DNA of 64,000 nucleotides from Dryas octopetala (lineage: Eukaryota; Streptophyta; Magnoliopsida; Rosales; Rosaceae). Within the stretch, counting starts at the first letter, position 1, and every line of letters starts with the position of its first letter. This document shows, one piece after another, positions 31,601-45,100 of this stretch. The notes beneath the pieces were generated by a model, which saw only the letters and a program-made list of their open reading frames with translations, was not told where the DNA came from and searched no databases. The stretch covers positions 18,021,738 to 18,085,737 of the forward strand of contig OY992833.1 in the NCBI GenBank assembly GCA_963921425.1. Direction: 5' to 3'. Made by a program: the position numbers and the translations under genes.

Positions 31601-34600
31601 GTGTGCTGCATCGGGGATTGATGTAATGATGTTATTTAAAAAATAATAATGCATGCATTTGTGGCTTATCTGTAAGCTATCCATCCCTTTTTCATTCCCA
31701 TTTACAACATGAGCATTGTCTGAGACACATGCTGTTCATTAGTCACTCACTCACTTGATTGGCTGGATGATGATTTCTGAACCCCAGAATCCCCTTGTGT
31801 CTAGGTCCTTGATAACCGAAGGTAATCTTGGGGCTTAGGAATGAATTAAGATTTTGATTATTTTTCCTTTTAACTTATAGAACTATAATTCATGACCTTC
31901 TTGGTGGTTTTCCGTCATGTGTTGCAATTGTTTTAAATTCTAATTTTGTAACAGTCCTATAAAGTCTGATTCATGAGTTGAACTACTCCTGAATTTAACC
32001 AAAACTGTTTGTTTCTGAAAGGAATTATGATGACACAGTTAATTAGTCGCAAGGCCATTACCTTTCTTTTTTTTATTTGAAAATGATTTATTTCTCTGTA
32101 TACTCTTGGCCTTTTCAGTACTTTTATCTAATACGATTTGTGTTATGTCTTCCAGAGCTGGAATCTTGGTGGAACCAAACTTGGGTGCGGAAGTAAGTAG
32201 CGATGTAACCTCTTCATCTGGCCCAGTGAAGCTGGAAGATCTTCGAAGAATCTTAAGTAACATTGAGCCTGCAGGTATAAAGCTTACTCCTTAAAGTATA
32301 CATTTTTATGTTAGTTTCTTTTTTCATTTAATCTCTAGGCTCTGACACTAATTATGTGATGATACTTGTTGCAGGTAGTGGTGGGGATCCAGATGAAGGT
32401 GAAAATATGATCTTTTTTAGTTCTCGTTATTTCAACAGTTTCAAATGGATTACATCAGAACTTTTGTGATTAAATGTGTATAGGTTACTTCCTAACAGAT
32501 ACTTGTTGCAGATAGAACATGTGCTCATAAATAGTTAAATACTAGGCAGAAATAAGAAAGATAAATGGATTTCTACAACCAGGTTCATGTTGTTGACCTA
32601 GTTTGCTTTAGTTCACTCAATAAATAACAAGTTATGTCATTTTTTTCTTTCCCGAACCATATAGGTGTTTGTGTATTTGCATATCATTTTGTGTTTAAGC
32701 CCTTTATTCAGTGTTATAAACTTATAACATCAAAAAGCATGGCGTGGTGGGTTGTTAGATACGTGAAAGAATAGTTTCCGAGGAAGTTCATTTTCAACAT
32801 TGTCCTACTAGCCTTTTGTTTTCCTTCTTCCTTTTAGTGGCCTTTCTCCCAGCTGTCTTAGCAGTGTAATCAAGTTAAGTTGTGGGAAAAATTCACTTTA
32901 CCATTTTACCCCGACATAACATGTTATATCCAGATTTCACATTGCCACTCCGTGGTTCAATGAATTGTCTGTGGAATACAAGTCATTTTGGTTGTTCATG
33001 CACAAGTCCGTTAATTTTAAATGGAATAATTTAACAAAATTAATCACATAGGGGTCAAGTGGTATTTTCAATGATTATTATATTGAAATCAACAGTTTTA
33101 AATGCAGGGTTACATTGTGAATTTGGGCTATTCCCAGAGGGGGCAAAGTGATTTATTTTTAAATTTTCGTAGCAACTTCTCTATTGTACTCTGTCAATAA
33201 GTTTTTAAAATTTCTGACAATGTCAATAAGTTGTTAACATTTGCATACTGGCCCATTGTACCATAGTATCTTGTATACTAATACTGTTATTTTTTGTTTT
33301 TAAGTTACTTTTATAAAATGTGATATGGCTCTAATCTTGTGTCTTGTCTTTGTTGCACTAGGCTTGAGTTTGGAGGATATATTGAAACCTGATTTGATTA
33401 TGCCATTGATTGAGACATTGCCACTGGAACAGACTTTAGTATCTTACTTACCTGAGGTATGCAACATTCTGGTGTTTGAGTTTTCAGAGTTCTTATACTT
33501 TAATTTTGCTACATTGTTTGATTTGTTGAGGTTGCAGGGTCAATGGTCTCCGGAGGATATATTGGAGTTGCTGCAGAGTCCGCCTTTCCGTGAACAAGTG
33601 AATTCATTTACTTATGTAAGAATCTGGAACCTCATCTTTTGGAATCTTAATGCTGTTCCTTTGTTTAATAAGGGTGACTTTGTTTCTTTCTTTTATCTTC
33701 ATCATCATCATTCTAAACTTTGTTTTATCTTTCCCAAATATTTATAGGTACTTCGAACAGGACAGATAGATTTATCTCAGTTTGGTATTGACCCAAGTAA
33801 ATGTAAGCAATCCACATCAGCAGAATCTTAAAGCTTGCTATTACACTAAAGTTACTTTGTGCTTTTGTGTTGTTAGCATGCTTGTTGGATGAAATTTTTA
33901 TTTTTCTTCACATATAATAAACATCATCGAGTTGGATTCAAATTGAGACTTACCTAATAACTGCACAATAAAACATAATAGCATGTGAGAAACATCATCA
34001 ACTACTTGAAGGTTGCATCTTAACAATTACACTACAATTTGTAGGGAGGATTAGAGGATGGGAAGGGGTGGAGAGATAAGGGGTGAGTGGAGAAAGGGGA
34101 AAATTGGAGGGGTGAGTGAGGCATCCCACCTAAACCCACCATGTTCATATCTGTCCAATGTTGATGGATTGAGAAGGAAAGAAAGATGGAAACGCTACAA
34201 CTTTTATTTTTACTCCTTCACCCTCATCAGATTACGTTTTGGTTTGGTGAGGAAAAAAATAAAGAAATAGAATGATAAAGACATCAGTAGTTTCTCATTT
34301 TCATTCCCTTCTGTGTTCTATACCATAGAGAATGGTACCCATTGCCTTCCTTTGTTGCATACTAAAAACATGAGGGAAACAAACTCTCTCCATCCTTACT
34401 ATCTAATCCATTTTTCTAATTTTCCTTCCTTTATGCTAAATATTGTGTCAGAAAAGACCACACCAGGCTCCATCAAGGTTCCCTGAGTCAGCGATCGGAT
34501 TACCTCTAAATTGGAAAATGACTCTACCCACATTTAGCAGTGTTACTTTCTGACAATGTTATTTGCAAATTAATTATTTTTTTACTTGACAGGTGGATGG

Positions 34601-35726
34601 ATATTATTGTCCACAGAAACTTCATTGAACCGTAAATTTTTGTTTGAAATTGAAAATTGCACTTTTCTTACCTGTCCTTTAGCATGCTGCCACCATCATC
34701 ATTCTATTATACTTGTCTTTAAAAAAAGTATTCTAGCATCATCCTTCTGTCATACTTGTTATTTATCAGAAAAGAAGAAAAGAGAATCTACCATGCTTGT
34801 TCACACCACCTTATTGCATCATTAAGTTGAAGCATAATCTCAACTATCAGCTACTATCCAGTCATATCACTTTCCTTTTTGCATCATCCACAAACCCACT
34901 TCATGATCCATGACCTTTCCCACCCAAACTGAAATCCAAATATTAAATCCAACCCATTTCTCTAATCAAGTAATCTATCCTTGATAATAATTTTTTGGTT
35001 CTGGATTTTATTTGATGTTTGTTCTGTGATATGTGGGTTTTTGATGATGGGTTGTTAGTAAAAGGAGGAGGTGGGTTCCAAAGGCAATGGTTGTGGGTTT
35101 GGCAGATTACTTTGGGCATTTGGATTTAGGATATGGTGGCTATGGAAGCTTGGGCATTTGACGGAAGTAGCAAGGTGGGTCTGTGGGTGGTGATTGGGCA
35201 GAAATACGGGTTTACTTTTAGTGGTTTTTCAGCAAGGAGTAGCTGGTTGTGGTGTGTTTGGGTTGAGACAGTGGATGAGGTGAAGGCTGTGGAGGTGAGT
35301 GATTGAGCAGAAATTGGGGTTTACTTTTAGTGGTTTTTCAGTAAGGAGTAGCTGGTTGTGGTGGGTACCGTGGATGAGGCAAGGTTGTTTGTGATGACCT
35401 CATGGCTTGATGGGTTTAATATTGTAGTGCTTGAGTGGCAGATTGAGTTTTTGTAGACGCTTTGTTATTTTGGGTAAAGATAAAAGTCTGGCAGCATATG
35501 GATGGAGCTTGACATCAATCTATCTAATGATTCATCCATATATGGCTGCTTATTGTTACTTTTGTTACTTCTCTTTCTTGCAGACAAGTTGACTGTACTG
35601 TCCTTTCTTGAGGCACTTGAGGATTCAGTTTCGAAAACATCGGAGTCTGAGGAGTTGAGGCAAGACAACAAGGATTTAAGATCTGAATCTTGTAATCGTA
35701 ATGATCCCATGGATGAGTCCAAGTAG
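28664..35726 (+). CDS. RPN13: 26S proteasome ubiquitin receptor RPN13 (ADRM1 homologue)
   Basis: Thirteen exons: 28664-28702, 29647-29739, 29886-29945, 30370-30408, 30522-30596, 30699-30765, 31159-31243, 32156-32274, 32375-32398, 33362-33456, 33538-33615, 33748-33802 and 35584-35726, giving 323 aa with consistent phases. RPN13 sits on the proteasome lid/base through RPN2, binds ubiquitin chains and recruits the deubiquitinase UCH37. Residues about 15-125 are the Pru domain: [74 protein letters not shown] Ser/Glu-rich linker follows. The C-terminal DEUBAD-like UCH37-binding part is [38 protein letters not shown] and [14 protein letters not shown]. The start gives [13 protein letters not shown]. 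The acceptor of exon 7 is TTTAGCAG, so a three-base shorter isoform is possible. Confidence 0.95.
33803..35583. other. Long last intron of RPN13 with an internal duplication
   Basis: The 1.78-kb intron includes a direct repeat with period about 109. GTTTACTTTTAGTGGTTTTT and AAGGAGTAGCTGGTTGTGGT occur near 35210-35260 and again near 35319-35365. No coding sequence was recognised. Confidence 0.6.
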
Positions 35727-36092
35727 TGGAGGCACTGCGTTTATGCGCTTCTGTTCATTTGCCTCCCGTTTTTGTAGGATTTTTATCTGGTCACCTTGTA
35801 ACTTCTGTATACATGGTTGGTTCAAGAAAAGCAAAAGAAGCAGCTAGAAAATGGAATGGTGTTGGATGTTTTATTTATATTTCCTACTATTTCATGCACA
35901 GATAAATAAATATCTAAAAGGTTCCCCCCCCCCCCCCCTGTTCATGTACTCCTACTCCTTTGCCAAGTAATTTGAATTTCCTTGACTGTTTGGAATATTT
36001 TTTGGGAATTAAGAAATTTATTATCTGACCCTACTTCTAAATTAATGGATAGTATCCCAATCCAATCTAATCAAATCTATCATGGTTACTAA
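35727..36092. other. RPN13 3' flank
   Basis: This is the 3' untranslated region and flank. A run of 15 C lies at 35924-35938, an unusual homopolymer in this AT-rich sequence. Confidence 0.5.
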
Positions 36093-36424
36093 GGGCCTGA
36101 TTGGTATTCTATTCAAAAATTATTATTATTTTTTAAAAATAAAAAAATAAGTTTTAGTCAAAAAAACGTGTTTGGTAGACATCTTCAAAAATAGTTTTTT
36201 TAAAAAAATTCATAAACATGCTTTAAAAAAAAAAAAGATAAAACATCGTTTTTTTTTATAACATTTTCTTCTTTATTAGTTGTCATTACTTTTTAAATTT
36301 AAAAATTGTTTTCAAATTTTATACCAAAAAAGTTTTTAAATTTTAAAAATTGATTTTGAAAACTCACATTAAAAAAAAATCTTAATTTAAAAAAAAAAAA
36401 ATTGAATAGGATACAAAACGGCCC
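36093..36424. mobile_element. Harbinger-like MITE with TAA target duplication
   Basis: The left end is GGGCCTGATTGGTATTCTAT and the right end in reverse is GGGCCGTTTTGTATCCTATT, so about 25 bases form an imperfect inverted repeat. TAA flanks both ends (36090-36092 and 36425-36427). The AT-rich interior is partly self-complementary and non-coding. It resembles the element at 4015-4710 in its GGGCC-type ends and duplication. Confidence 0.8.
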
Positions 36425-36427
36425 TAA

Positions 36428-38035
36428 GCATTTTTAATAATTTTTTCGTCCTGTCTCGATAATGGACAGTTTCAAGTTTGGTTTTTGATTGCACATAAGG
36501 AGTATGTTAGGCTCAAACATGTTTACATAGTGCCAAACTCATTTGTTGATGCTATAGTTCCATTTGTTGATGTTATAGTGCACCTGATTCGAAATTAAGG
36601 ATTGTAATTTAGATATGCACATTATACATGTCAGAATCTAGCAAGTAAGGCCTCTAGTAGGACATATTTGAATAAAATATTGCTGCATCACTTGAGTGAA
36701 TAAATTTGATGATCCACCTTTCGAGGTCTTCTTCCATTGTAGAAAAAAATGATGCGATCTGTTTGAACTTTAATTTCAAGATTTGTCACATATATTGTAA
36801 TTCTTATAAAAATCTAAATCTAATGAAGTGTGTTTAAAATATTGGCTCTAAAACTAAATATCAATCGCATTTTGTAGCCAATAGCTAGTTGTTAATGGAC
36901 CTTCTCATTTGTTGCCGGAACAACTTGGTCTATTTTTAAGTGTGCAGATGCAGGGGTGTATGCAATTCAGATTTATACAGACTTTTGTTGAGTTTTGTAA
37001 GTGATAGATTTTTGCAAAGTTTATAGATTTTTATTGACTTTTACCAGCCCCTCCCTCCCCTGCCTCCCCCCATCACCCCTCAGTTATACTATAATACAAA
37101 AGTGCCCCCAAAGGATTTATTTTTTCCATCAGTTACATTAGCAGGTTTCCCAATTCAAGATCGTTTCTCATCTCTTTCCACACTTCTCCAAGCCTCCCTC
37201 AACGCAAGCCATGGCTATTCCATGTTCTTTTTGTGACGATATAGCCTTACTCTTTCTATTTTTGTGAAGGGGCTGGGTGGGTTTTTTTTTTTTTTTTTTA
37301 ATTTAGTTATATTAATTTGGTTATTTAAATGTTAATTAAATATTGTTTATGGATGAAATGATGAAATTACCCCTCTAATATTTTGACAGATGGGCCATTA
37401 TGTATGCTTTTGTTTAGTTTATGTGTTCATTTGAAACATTTGATAGTACATGGACTAATTTGAACTAGACCTCATAGTTCATGGATGAAAATGTACTTGA
37501 GCTTAAATATAATTAAAATAGTTCATAAAACAAATAAATCATAAGTTCTTATGATCATATTTGCATAAAGTAAATAATATTTTAACAAAATTAAAATATT
37601 CATGCAAACCAAATCTGAAAAATCATGATAAACTATTACCGTTCACCAATTTTGTTCTAGTACGTAAAAAGAATTGGTTGAAAAAAATAAAAATAAAAAC
37701 TGGGGCTGCGACATGGCAGCCCATCTGGAGACGCCATAATTGAGGTATTCCTTAGATGAAATCTTATTAACTATATATGTACGTATTGTTTTTGGCTAAA
37801 ATTTACTTATCACTTGTTGTATACAACATGTGAAACACACACATGGTTATATGACTATCACATAATCATGTTATATGTCTCACATGTTGTATACAACAAA
37901 GGATATGTAAGTTTCTCTCGTTACCTTCACTTATAAGCACTTTCTCCACAAACTTTTCAAATATAGCTTTTATATAGGACCATAAATATTTCATTTGATA
38001 TATATGCTACTTTGATTATAATAGTAATGATGAAA

Positions 38036-38076
<41 letters not shown>

Positions 38077-38980
38077 AAGAGACAACATAATTCGTATTGG
38101 AAGAGGGTGTGAATTTTTGAAGAGATTATAAAAGAAATAAAAATACAACTTAATTATATGTTTTTATAAGTTATAAAATTCATGGAAATCTACAGGGAAG
38201 AGCATGGAGAAATAATGACCATGATATACACATAAAAAGTCCATCAAAATTCATCATTTAATAAATTCTTCAAAAGTCAATGACTTTTTAAATACCATAA
38301 TATTTTCATGTACTCTCTAAAGTTTTAATCGAATACACATGGGCTTTTATGAATTTTTTAAAATTCTAAAAAAAATTTAATTGAATACAATTATATTTTT
38401 ATAAACTCTTTAAAAGTCTCTTGAATACACCTCAGCTTTTAAATTCCACCAAATTCTATATTGAATACACCCTACATAGTTAAGCGTTCTAATACTTCTT
38501 ACAAGTATTCTAACGGCTCTATGTTATTCTTTGTTATTGTTGATATATAACACCCCAAAATTAGGATGTTATTCTTTGTTATTGACTTATTGTTGATATG
38601 TTATTCTTTGTTATTGTTTATTATTTTAAAATAGGGAATAAGATAACTCGGTCCATTTCAATTTTCAAGTGTTTGAAAACCATTTTCGTCGAGCATTCAA
38701 ACGCTCTGTCGTTGATGAGTAACATCCCAAAATTATGTTTAATTGCGGGTATAATTGACCAAATAATTATACAAGCCGTGTTGGAATACTCATAAATAAT
38801 GTTCAAACACTCAGCTTTTTTTTGGCCACTAAACACTCTGCTTTTTTGTTTTTTTTGGGCCACTCACTAAACACTCTGCATAAATTTGTAGACATTTTTT
38901 ATCATTGAAGAGGTTTTATACTTCTTGGCCAAAAAAAAGAAGAGGTTTTATACTTTTATATGAAGTAGAACAAAAAGGAG
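36428..38980. other. Intergenic spacer between RPN13 and UTP21
   Basis: AT-rich sequence without a recognised gene. It holds an (AT)n tract at 38039-38072. Between about 38200 and 38480 TTGAATACA-like phrases recur four times, which suggests an unclassified repeat. TGTTATTCTTTGTTATTG is repeated near 38521, 38567 and 38598. Confidence 0.45.
38039..38072. repeat. (AT)n microsatellite
   Basis: About 17 AT units in the spacer. Confidence 0.95.
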
Positions 38981-38987
38981 CGTTATA

Positions 38988-39100
38988 TGGGCTTGGTGGG
39001 CCCGGTTATTTACAATGGTAATGATTGAATGACATTTGGGAGCTTGGGTCCCCAAAAACGCACCGTTTCGCCTAAACCCTAAACCCTAAACCCTCTGTCT
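38988..39100 (+). promoter_or_regulatory. Site II and telo-box promoter elements of UTP21
   Basis: TGGGCT (38988-38993) and TGGGCC (38997-39002) match the site II motif TGGGCY. Downstream, AAACCCTAA occurs at 39074-39082 and again from 39081, the telo-box. The pair is established as a promoter signature of plant ribosomal-protein and ribosome-biogenesis genes, usually read by TCP factors and telomere-motif binding proteins. A CT-rich stretch follows and leads to the ATG at 39193. Confidence 0.65.
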
Positions 39101-39192
39101 CTGTCTCTCGCTTGGCGTTTCCTTTCTCTACTTGTCTTTCCGAAAGCTTCAGAAAACCCTAAGCAAGAGCAAGAAAGAGAAGGAGAGAGAGA

Positions 39193-42100
39193 ATGGGCAT
39201 CTTCGAGCCGTACAGAGCAATCGGCTACACAACCAGCTCCGTGCCCTTCTCTGTTCAGCGCCTCGGCACCGAAACCTTTGTCACTGTCAGCGTCGGCAAG
39301 GCCTTCCAAGTTTACAATGTAATCTTAATTTATTGGGTTCCTTACTCATTTGATACTACTATTACTTCTGTTGATGCTCAAGTTACAATTTTGATTCTCA
39401 TTAATATTTATTTAACTTTTTTTATTATTTAATTTTCCATTGCAGTGCGCAAAACTCAGTTTAGTCCTCGTTGGTAAGTTCCTTTTTTATTATTTTAAGT
39501 TTGTTTAAATTCGCAAGTTAATATGTTTATATCATTTAAGTATTGGAATTAATTATAGTAGTATTAATGAAAAAATTAGAATAATTTGCCAATACATTTG
39601 TCTAAATTCTTTCAAATTTCACTTGTTTGTTTGATTAATTATATTCTCGGATATGTATGAAGTGTTCTATAGCTTAGAATTCTTATAAACTGTAGTCGTA
39701 TGGAACAAAAGTTAAAATTTCTTTCGGGATGCAAAGTCACAACAATGTCAATGTTTCAGGGGGAGAAAAATGTTGTCTTTTGTTGTTTTTTAATACTTTT
39801 CATTCTTCCAAAAATAAAGTTCTACTGCATTTTTTATGGGTTTTTGGATTTGTTCATGCAGTGTAATCATGTGAACTTTTTTATTATTTGTGAAGGTCCA
39901 CAATTGCCGAAGAAGATTAGAGCTCTTGCTTCCTACCGTGAGTACACATTTGCTGCGTATGGAAGTGATATAGCTGTTTTTAAGCGAGCTCATCAGGTTG
40001 GTCCACGGTTTCTTTTTCATCTATTTATTTGACTAATGATGAATATTACTTAATCAGACCCCCTTCCTCCGTCTTAAATCCCAATATACCCCTTCACCCT
40101 TGGATGGTTTGTTGGTTTCAGAGTTCTTTCTTTTCCCTTTTGTACCTCTTCATTTTAACTGTGAATTTAAGAATTGGACTAATGTTTTGTATGCTTTCTT
40201 AGTCAAATGGTAGTAACTCTTATTTAAATGATGATAACTCTTATGGATGGAAGGCTGAAGATGTGGAAAGAGTGACTTCCATATTGGTCCTATACAGGAA
40301 CTTTTTTTTTTCTTTGGGATTTTTTTTCTTAGTGGAAGGTTGAGCCTTTTCTTTTTCCTGTTTTTTTGTTTGACTTTAATCTAATTCTTTGGTATTGATT
40401 ATCAACTCCTGAACATTGTTTTCTTTTGAAAATCTTCTACAATTTGTCCGGATCCTTCTTTTCTTCCGAAAAAAGGGAAGGGGAATTGTACTTATTTTTG
40501 CTACCCATCAAAGGGGATTCCTCCAATATTTCAGTAAATATCAACATTATAGATAGGGAACTATACTAGCTACCTACCTAATTTTATTTTTCTCATATCC
40601 CCATGAGTCCAACAATACTATGCTATTTCCGATGCTTGTATTAGTTTTATTTACATTGTTCATTGGAGCCGTAGGAATTCCTTTCTTCATTCTGGAAGGA
40701 ATGGATTAGTATTATACAAAAGAAATCAATTATAGACATACTGCTTTTGGGCAACCCTCTCAACAACTAAGAGATCCATGAATCTAAGAAATAGTGTGAA
40801 TAGACATATGCTCATCTTGTCGGAATATGTTTGTTTGATTTGTTTTTAATTGATAACTTTCGCAAACCATTAAACCAACCACACTAGATGACTTGTATTA
40901 TATAAGGGAGTTGGGTTTGTCCTGTTTTTTTAAAATCAAATTAGTATTGATTAAAAACTCCTGAACATATGTTTGCTCTTGAAATTTTTCTGTGGATGTT
41001 CAACAGTATGTGGTCATGTTCCTTGTTGGAATTTGTTTGTTTGATTATTTTTTAATTGACAACTTGTGCAAACCAACCACACTAGATGATTTGTATTATA
41101 TAAGGGGAGATGGATTTGTCCTGTTTTCTGTAAAATCAAATTTATGTGACACTTGAAAGAGATGATTGTGCTACTATCAATTATGTAAGTTGATTATGAG
41201 TAATGCAATCTAATGGAAATCATGGTTTTGCAAACTAAAGGTCAATGCTGTCATTCTACCATTTCTTATGAAAAAGCTGCCATCCTCGTTTCATAGCTCT
41301 TAGATAGAATCTTATAATTATTATGCTAAGGGGGAGACTGGGAGTCATCTTTGTCTGTTCTCAGAAGCTTTTGATGGACTGAACTTCATGTCTAATACTA
41401 TGATACTTTACAGGTAGCAACGTGGAGCAGCCATAATGCAAAGGTCAATTTGTTGCTATTGTTTGGAGAGCATATCTTAAGTGTTGATGTTGAAGGTAAT
41501 CTGTTCATATGGGCATTTAAAAGAATTGATCAGAATCTTGCTCCAGTTGGAAATATCAAGTTCGACAACAACTTTACTCCTAGCATTATAATGCATCCAG
41601 ATACCTACCTAAATAAGGTAACTGCTCTTTTCTTAAAGAAGTTCTAGTGAAATTTTCAGAACAAAATTATCATAAATTTTCAGTCATTAAATTTCATTTA
41701 TACATCTTTTATCCTTCCAATTTAAAATGAAATCCTCATTATGATCTGTATAGGTTATTATTGGGAGTCAGGAAGGTTCTCTGCAGTTGTGGAATATCAA
41801 TACAGTGAAAAAACTCTATGATTTCAAGGGATGGAAATCTTCTATCTGCAGTTGTGTTTCATCTCCTGCACTAGATGTCGTTGCAGTTGGCTGTGCTGAT
41901 GGAAAAATTCATGTTCACAACATTCGTTATGATGAAGAATTGGTCACATTTACTCATTCGACACGAGGTGCTGTTACTGCCTTATCTTTCAGCACAGGTA
42001 AGAATGTCATGATTTTGGTTTATATTAGTATATGCATTACTGTTTTACCATGGTGCTTTAAAAGATTCTGGGTTAGGCTTTCAGACTATAGAAGTCTTTC

Positions 42101-45100
42101 TGCTTTGCTCTTAATTACCAAATATTAACAAAATATAAAAGATATTAGTATTATAGTGAAGTGTAACACATTGTTAAAGTGGTACTGTAGAAGTATTTTT
42201 CACAAGAATTACTATCAAATGGGGTTCGAAACAAATGCATGAGTAAATAGGTGAATAACACTTCGGTCAAATTCTCTACATTAAATAAAAGTAATAGTAT
42301 GGTAAAGTCTTAGAAACCAAGTTTTTTGGCCCAAATGACAATAAAGGTTCATTTTCAGGAACCAGATCATTTCTTATTACCCTAAGAGAGGAAATTTTTG
42401 CACATAATGTTTGTGTAACCATCAAGTGAGTGTCTCGTCATGGTAGTAGTCGAGGTGAGCATTATTTAGGAATTAGGAATGAAAAAAGATTCCCCGCCAA
42501 GGATCAATAGGTTGCTAGCCAATTCTACAAGGAGTAGCATATTAATCTCTTCAATTTAGATGGAAAAGCGTAATACTTTCTTTTTATGAATTTGGATTAT
42601 TTCAAATTCAGTTCGTCATACAAGGAAGATTTAATAAGCTTGTCCATAATGATATTCAATAAAAGACTCCTCTGTCATAATAATTTTGGAATAAGTACAA
42701 TTTTTCTTGCTTTTTCCTGTCTTCCAATAAATCTATTTTCTCTAATTTTCTGTAGGTATCAGTCTTGAAGTATGTTTCATATATAGTTCTCAATTGTTCT
42801 TCTTGAGTTATGACTTTTAAATTGTTCCTATAGAAAAACAAAGAAAAAGAAAAGAGTTATGACTTTTATATTTATGATCACCTGTGAAGTCGGTCACAAA
42901 TTTATGCTTACATTTATATATACCTCCTTTTTAGATGGGCAGCCGCTTCTAGCATCTGGAGGTTCTTCTGGCGTCATAAGCATATGGAATCTTGAAAAAA
43001 GAAGGCTTCAATCAGTTATAAAAGAGGCCCACGATGGTGCCATACTTTCACTGCATTTTTTTGTGAATGAACCTGTGTTAATGAGTTCATCATCAGATAA
43101 TTCCATTAAAGTAAGTAATTTATTGTCCTTTCTTGGTTTCCTTTAAAAAAAATTTGCTTTTAGTTTACTTGGTAAACTCTGTAGGCAGAACATAACCTGG
43201 TCATTAACAGTATGATGTTGCCTTAATGAGAGATTATAAGTGGATACTTGAGACTTTGAAGAACCATATAACCATGATTGAACACAATTTCCTTCATCAA
43301 GCAAAGAAGCCTTTTTATGAGAACATGACAACTTGAACTGTTTCTGCTGCTTCAGATTATCCATGTTTGTAGATAGTAATTCTAGCATAGGGATATCGAT
43401 TGTCTTTATTAAACCATAGTTATTTGCTTTTGCCTCTTCTGATTTTTTTTTTTGGCTCAAAGTTTCTTCTGGATTGTTATTGTTTTTCATTTTTCTGATT
43501 AATTGAGAACAATGAAGCTAAAATTCTGCCTTGTTAGCTCAAACATTGTATTTATTAATGATTGAAGAGTAAGACATTATAAGGTTTTGCATATTATCAT
43601 TATTGGATGACTGTTTACTTGTCAAAAAATAAAATATTATTAGTTGACCTTGATTTTTCTTGTGGAGTAAAATTGATCAAATATGTGACTCTTTATGTCC
43701 CTGTAGATGTGGATTTTTGACACAAGCGATGGAGATCCTCGTCTTTTACGCTTTAGAAGTGGTCATAGTGCCCCTCCGCAATGCATAAGGTATAATGCTT
43801 TTCATAGTGATTTAGGTGTGAACTTTTAGATTCTGCCAGCGTTGTTATAGTTTTAGATGAATCTTGGTGCTTATAGGATTCACAATTTTCTGCCCTTTGA
43901 TGTTGTGACCTTCCAAATGTCTATGTTGCTTTGTGGTACTTATGTAAATTCTTTCAAAATTTTTTTTTTTTTATTTCTTGATGTTACTCTTTATCCTGTA
44001 GTTTTTCTATGGTACAAATCTAACTTTACTTTGATTTATGTACCAAGTCACTTGTAAAATTTTTAAGTTTTTCTGTGAAGCTTATGCCATTTTTATTTTT
44101 TTATTTTGAGGGAATTGGTTGCATTTCAACATAATTTCTTTATTAAATGCACTCGTTAATTTTATTTTTAGGTTTTATGCAAATGGGAGACACATTCTAT
44201 CGGCTGGTCAGGATCGTGCCTTTCGCCTTTTCTCTGTAATGCAGGTTTGAACTCGTTCATTCGTTTTGTGTTTTTGCTCTTAACAATTCTTATAGAAGTT
44301 CTTGCTCAAAATTGGAGATGTTTGCCTTTTATATTCCTCACATCCTCTCTTTGTAGTGTTACATATAAATTGTGTGCATAAGATAGGCATGGGTCAATTG
44401 TGATCATTCGTTTGAACCAATGGGGAAGATTAAAATATGAATTAAAAACCAATTTTCACTCAACCCACACATGCTAAACACACCTTGAAAGTTAACTTTA
44501 ACAAAACCAAAGTTTCAGGCTTTCATCCTTCAGCCCTACCTTTAGTTTTCATGCACACCCAGCTACCAGCCACTCTTCCTCTTTTTCGCTCTTAGAGTAA
44601 CAGGTCACAATTGGAAACAAGTACATTTTGTTGTCATTCGACTCATTCCCGGCTTGAATTTGCTTCATAATATTCCCCTTGTTTTCAGTCCTTAGCTTGT
44701 CCACATTGCCTAGGTACTAATCTTTTCATTGTTCTTTCTGTTTGCCCTTTCGAAATTCTGGCAGTCAATAAATAGCTCATTCTAATCTTAGATTGTATCA
44801 CTTTTTGGATTTAGTGTGCAACAATTTGACATGTAATGCAGGATGGCAATCACGATACTAATTTGTTTTTTTCATAAATTGGTAACTTGGAATTTTGATA
44901 TCATGGAATATTAGTTTGACAATACTCAATCAAAACCCTTTTTGTATCTTTCTTGTACAAACATGCCATATCCCATGTACAATTAGAATATTTATAATAC
45001 ATTCATCTCCGAGCGTGTGTGCTTAATTCTACTCTACTATTTGTTTTCTAAACAATATTCACTTTATTTTATTCAATGTAGTATTGTTATTAGTTACATG

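Noticed and set aside
38200-38480. Terminal-inverted-repeat element
   Set aside because: GAATACACC-like phrases recur, but no matching inverted end or target duplication could be found.
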